A DNA stretch of 45,903 nucleotides from JBCBSS01 sp039819065. GTDB lineage: Bacteria; Bacteroidota; Bacteroidia; Cytophagales; Cyclobacteriaceae. Within the stretch, counting starts at the first letter, position 1; each line of letters opens with the position of its first letter. This document shows, piece by piece, positions 42,954 to 45,903 of the stretch. A program made the position numbers and the translations under genes. The stretch covers positions 1 through 45,903 of the forward strand of contig JBCBSS010000049.1 of the NCBI GenBank assembly GCA_039819065.1. Reading direction: 5' to 3'. The notes beneath the pieces were generated by a model. The model worked only from the letters and a program-made list of their open reading frames with translations. It was not told the DNA's origin and made no database searches.

Positions 42954-45710
42954 GTGCGTTACATAGCAATCATTATCCTTCTTTCGCTTTGTACAAATGT
43001 TTCTTTAAGTCAAGAAAAAAACAAAGCAGACTCATTGAATATTTTAATTCAGGATGAAAATGATCTATTAAAGAAAAGCTTTCTACAGCTGGAGCTTGCT
43101 GAACTGCACATCAACAAATACAGGGATAAAAGTGATAGTATAGCCCAATTGGCACTACAATATGCTCAACAGAGCCAGGACGTCAAGCTCTTATCTGAAG
43201 CGTTAAGCCTACTTGGCTATATCAACTACAAAGACGAGAAAGACCATACAGCTTTGATCTACTATCATAGCTTGGATTCTCTATTGGCTACTAACAACAT
43301 CAAGAACGACTTGCTTTTGAAGTCGAAAATGTACCAATCTCAAATTGCCAAATTCTCTTTTACCGAAGAGGGGTTGGAGCGTTCAAAAGAACACCTTGAA
43401 GAAATGGTGGCGATAGCCAAAGAAATCAATTCCGGACACTATGAGAGCCTGGCCTATCTAAACTTGGGAGCATATTATGGATTGAGATTTGAAGTTGATG
43501 GACAGGAAGAGAATTTAACCATTCAAGATGAATACTACCTAAAAGCGCTGGATTACTTCGAATCCGTAAATGATACCGTAAACATAGCCAAGACGTACTG
43601 GTCGTTGGGTAGCTCTCAACGGTACGTCAACGATTTTAAGAAAGGAGAACAATACTTGTTGAAGCGCCTGGCCATTCTAAAGGGCACCAAGAACCTGCTA
43701 GATTTAGGCAATGCCTATCATACACTTGGTGGCTACAACTACCAATACATCAAGAATTACCCCAGAGCTATTACGTTCTACGATTCTGCCATGTCTATCT
43801 TTCAGGAGCAAGGATTTGAAAACGCGCAATACAGACTGGGCATATTGAATGGCTATGCCCTGACCTACAGAGAAATGGAAAGGTTTGAGCAGGCTTTTGA
43901 TTACCTGGATAAGGCTTACATGCTGAAAGACTCACTGGATCGCAATAGAAGCAGGCAGGCTACGATAGAATTTGAGACCAAGTATCAAGCGCAGAAAAAG
44001 CAGCAGGAAATAGAACTATTGACTGCTCAAAATGAACTAGCCGCACAAAGTGCCAAGACAAGACAATACTTTCTCATCGGTGTAGTGGTGGTAATTGCTT
44101 TAGCTGCCTTATTCTTTTTCTTTCTCTATAGAAACAGGCAGAAAACAGCAACGAAGCTTCAGGAATTGGATACGATCAAATCCAATTTTTTTGCCAACAT
44201 CTCGCATGAGTTTAGAACACCATTAACCCTGATCAAAAGCCCAATAGAAACCCAACTGAGTAAGAAACTGCAACAAGATGAGCGTGAAAACCTCGAAACG
44301 ATAGATAGGAACGCGGATAGATTGTTGGTCTTGGTAGATCAACTGTTAGACCTTTCTAAGCTAGAATCAGGTAGTATGTCACTGCGTGTCCAGAGTAACT
44401 CCCTGTCCAGTTTTATCAAGGCGGTTTCATCTTCGTTTAAGTACCTGGCCAGCCAGAAAAAAATAGATTTTAGCATGCAGATTGCTGAACGCTATGAAGC
44501 TGACTGGTTTGATGAAGACATTATCGAAAAGGTAGTAGTTAATTTATTGACCAATGCCATCAAGTATACACCAGAAGAGGGAAAGGTTACTTTGGCATTG
44601 GCTTATGATCAACACCATGCAACGATTACGGTGCGCAATTCTGGTTCCGATATCAGCCCTGACGATGTGCGAAAGGTTTTTGAACGGTTCTACCAGGCCG
44701 ACAGTACTAATCAGGGTGTTGGAATTGGCTTGGCCTTGGCCAAAGAGCTGATCACACTACATCACGGTACCATCGAGTTTCTGCCAACTGATGAGGGAAT
44801 GACGACCTTCATCGTTCGTTTTCCCAGGGCAAAAGACGCCTTTAAGGAAGAAGAGATCGGCCATGGCAACAAAACCAGTATTTCTAACGAAGCATCACCG
44901 ATTGCCCTTAAGCATGTGAGTAAAAGTGATGCTGAAAATGGTGTGAATGACGGCCCCATCATGCTCGTGGTAGAGGACAATCAAGATGTCCGTACATTGA
45001 TAGCCAAACTCTTCAAAGATGATTATACTATCCTCGAAGCCAAAGATGGGGTAGAGGGATTGGAAAAGGCTATTGAGTATATCCCAGATATTATCATTTC
45101 GGATGTAATGATGCCAAACCGGGATGGTAATGAGCTTTGCCAAATGCTGAAATCAGATGAGCGGACCAGCCATATTCCGATCGTCCTGCTTACCGCTAAA
45201 GCGGGAGAGGGAAATGTCATCAAAGGACTGGAAACAGGTGCCGATGACTATCTGGTCAAACCTTTTAATAATGAAGTACTCACCGTTCGGGTGCAAAAAC
45301 TGATTGAGCTAAGGCATAAACTACGTCAACGCTATAGCCAGGAGGTAGTGCTTAGGCCTAAGGACATTGCCATCAGCTCAGCTGATGAAAAACTGCTGGA
45401 GAGAATGCAGGTGGTGCTTGATGAGCAATTGGCTGACCCCACGTTTAATGCCGACCAATTTAGTAAAGCTATCGGTATGAGTAGAATGCAATTGCACAGA
45501 AAACTCAAAGCTTTAGTAGGCCTTACTACCACAGAGTTTATACGCTCTCAGCGTCTGAAATTGGCCGCGCACCTACTAGAAAGCACCAAAGTCAATATGG
45601 CAGAAGTAGGCTATTCAGTAGGCTTCAATGACCCTTCTTACTTTGCCAAATGCTTCCGCGAGATATACCATTGCACGCCAAAAGAGTATGCAGCAACACA
45701 TAAGGCTTAA
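42954..45710 (+). CDS. Hybrid two-component regulator (TPR, HisKA, HATPase, receiver, AraC)
   Basis: The 918-residue protein starts at GTG, giving a signal peptide MRYIAIIILLSLCTNVSLSQ. Tetratricopeptide-type helices fill about 25-330, a coiled linker and one membrane segment (about 372-393) follow. The kinase has H418 in SHEFRTPLTL and N-box LLTNAIKYTPEEG, then a receiver with D717 in ISDVMMPN and KPFN, and a C-terminal AraC helix-turn-helix (from about 815; MSRMQLHRKLKALVG, GFNDPSYFAKCFRE). This is the one-protein two-component class of Bacteroidota, with a TPR sensor in place of the Y_Y_Y/Reg_prop type. Its target genes are not evident nearby. Confidence 0.94.
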   Translation: MRYIAIIILLSLCTNVSLSQEKNKADSLNILIQDENDLLKKSFLQLELAELHINKYRDKSDSIAQLALQYAQQSQDVKLLSEALSLLGYINYKDEKDHTALIYYHSLDSLLATNNIKNDLLLKSKMYQSQIAKFSFTEEGLERSKEHLEEMVAIAKEINSGHYESLAYLNLGAYYGLRFEVDGQEENLTIQDEYYLKALDYFESVNDTVNIAKTYWSLGSSQRYVNDFKKGEQYLLKRLAILKGTKNLLDLGNAYHTLGGYNYQYIKNYPRAITFYDSAMSIFQEQGFENAQYRLGILNGYALTYREMERFEQAFDYLDKAYMLKDSLDRNRSRQATIEFETKYQAQKKQQEIELLTAQNELAAQSAKTRQYFLIGVVVVIALAALFFFFLYRNRQKTATKLQELDTIKSNFFANISHEFRTPLTLIKSPIETQLSKKLQQDERENLETIDRNADRLLVLVDQLLDLSKLESGSMSLRVQSNSLSSFIKAVSSSFKYLASQKKIDFSMQIAERYEADWFDEDIIEKVVVNLLTNAIKYTPEEGKVTLALAYDQHHATITVRNSGSDISPDDVRKVFERFYQADSTNQGVGIGLALAKELITLHHGTIEFLPTDEGMTTFIVRFPRAKDAFKEEEIGHGNKTSISNEASPIALKHVSKSDAENGVNDGPIMLVVEDNQDVRTLIAKLFKDDYTILEAKDGVEGLEKAIEYIPDIIISDVMMPNRDGNELCQMLKSDERTSHIPIVLLTAKAGEGNVIKGLETGADDYLVKPFNNEVLTVRVQKLIELRHKLRQRYSQEVVLRPKDIAISSADEKLLERMQVVLDEQLADPTFNADQFSKAIGMSRMQLHRKLKALVGLTTTEFIRSQRLKLAAHLLESTKVNMAEVGYSVGFNDPSYFAKCFREIYHCTPKEYAATHKA

Positions 45711-45819
45711 AAGGTCAGTGTGTTTGAGTGCTTCCATTCATCCATTATCTATCGGGAGATCAGCGAAACATCATAAGTTTCATATCACAAGAAATTAAAT
45801 AGCTTTTTTTGAAACATTA

Positions 45820-45863
45820 ATTCGACAAATACGAATTATATATTAATTTCGCTTTTGTCGAAT
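45820..45863 (+). promoter_or_regulatory. Dyad upstream of the partial PadR gene
   Basis: ATTCGACAAA (45820-45829) pairs perfectly with TTTGTCGAAT (45854-45863), and weaker inner complementarity continues to TACGAATTA/TAATTTCG. It overlaps a -7-like TAATTTCG (45844-45851). Likely the operator of the gene starting at 45881. Confidence 0.6.
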
Positions 45864-45880
45864 AAATAATATGCTCAATT

Positions 45881-45903
45881 ATGAAGGGAACAAATCTTGG
45901 AGA
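45881..45903 (+). CDS. Start of a second PadR-family regulator (partial)
   Basis: The ATG at 45881 opens MKGTNLG- followed by a codon starting GA, matching the MKNKGLGE start of the PadR at 38682 and the family norm. Only seven full codons are present before the window ends. An out-of-frame ATG at 45871 gives no recognisable peptide. The identification rests on this short match and on the strong dyad upstream. Confidence 0.55.

Overview
The window is chromosomal DNA of a Bacteroidota bacterium, most likely a gliding or marine member of the Cytophagales. The evidence is a type IX secretion adhesin with a gliding-motility C-terminal sorting domain followed by a PorP/SprF gene, LytTR and TPR two-component systems, PadR-linked ABC permeases, M56 peptidases paired with BlaI regulators, and promoters that fit TTG-N20-TAnnTTTG. 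No rRNA, tRNA, CRISPR array or intact transposase was seen. Family names come from reading the proteins, not from a search.

Layout. 1-284: a perfect 71-bp inverted repeat. 339-1025: a GOLPH3-like (GPP34) gene on the minus strand. 1223-8570: a five-gene co-directional operon (SWIM zinc finger, DUF5691, MoxR-type AAA+ ATPase, DUF5682, VWA protein), the most system-like locus here. 8772-10992: an exported protein and a PAP2 phosphatase, both on the minus strand, set among REP-like hairpins. 11455-17217: a divergent tandem duplication of a BlaI regulator plus an M56/M23 fusion peptidase, each copy with the same operator-promoter, ending in a truncated EF-G fragment (copy A) and a complete EF-G paralogue (copy B, to 19048). 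The EF-G leader looks like a structured attenuator. 19626-22242: TPR histidine kinase and LytTR regulator. 22822-28260: a 1504-residue BspA-like adhesin and its PorP/SprF partner.

28261-30770 holds two small genes in a dense cluster of four dispersed hairpin families. 30770-32626 is a LytS-type kinase and LytTR regulator on the minus strand. 32695-34088 is a small island bounded by imperfect 34-bp direct repeats; it contains a decayed P-loop (zeta-toxin-like) gene, a 163-bp inverted-repeat element and an AT-rich DUF4303-like gene. 34137-38263 has a DUF885-like lipoprotein and an S41 peptidase. 38682-41749 is a PadR regulator with a large permease. 41983-45710 has a patatin-like phospholipase and a one-protein hybrid two-component regulator. 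A second PadR gene begins at 45881 and runs off the window.

How the genes work together. The BlaI dyad sits exactly between the -33 and -7 boxes in both cassette copies, so each BlaI should repress both. The M56 protease should relieve repression when its periplasmic M23 domain senses cell-wall state; copy B has lost all canonical M23 zinc ligands and may be a pure sensor. In the MoxR-VWA operon the ATPase and MIDAS protein probably act on DUF5682 or DUF5691 partners in a chaperone or defence-like role.
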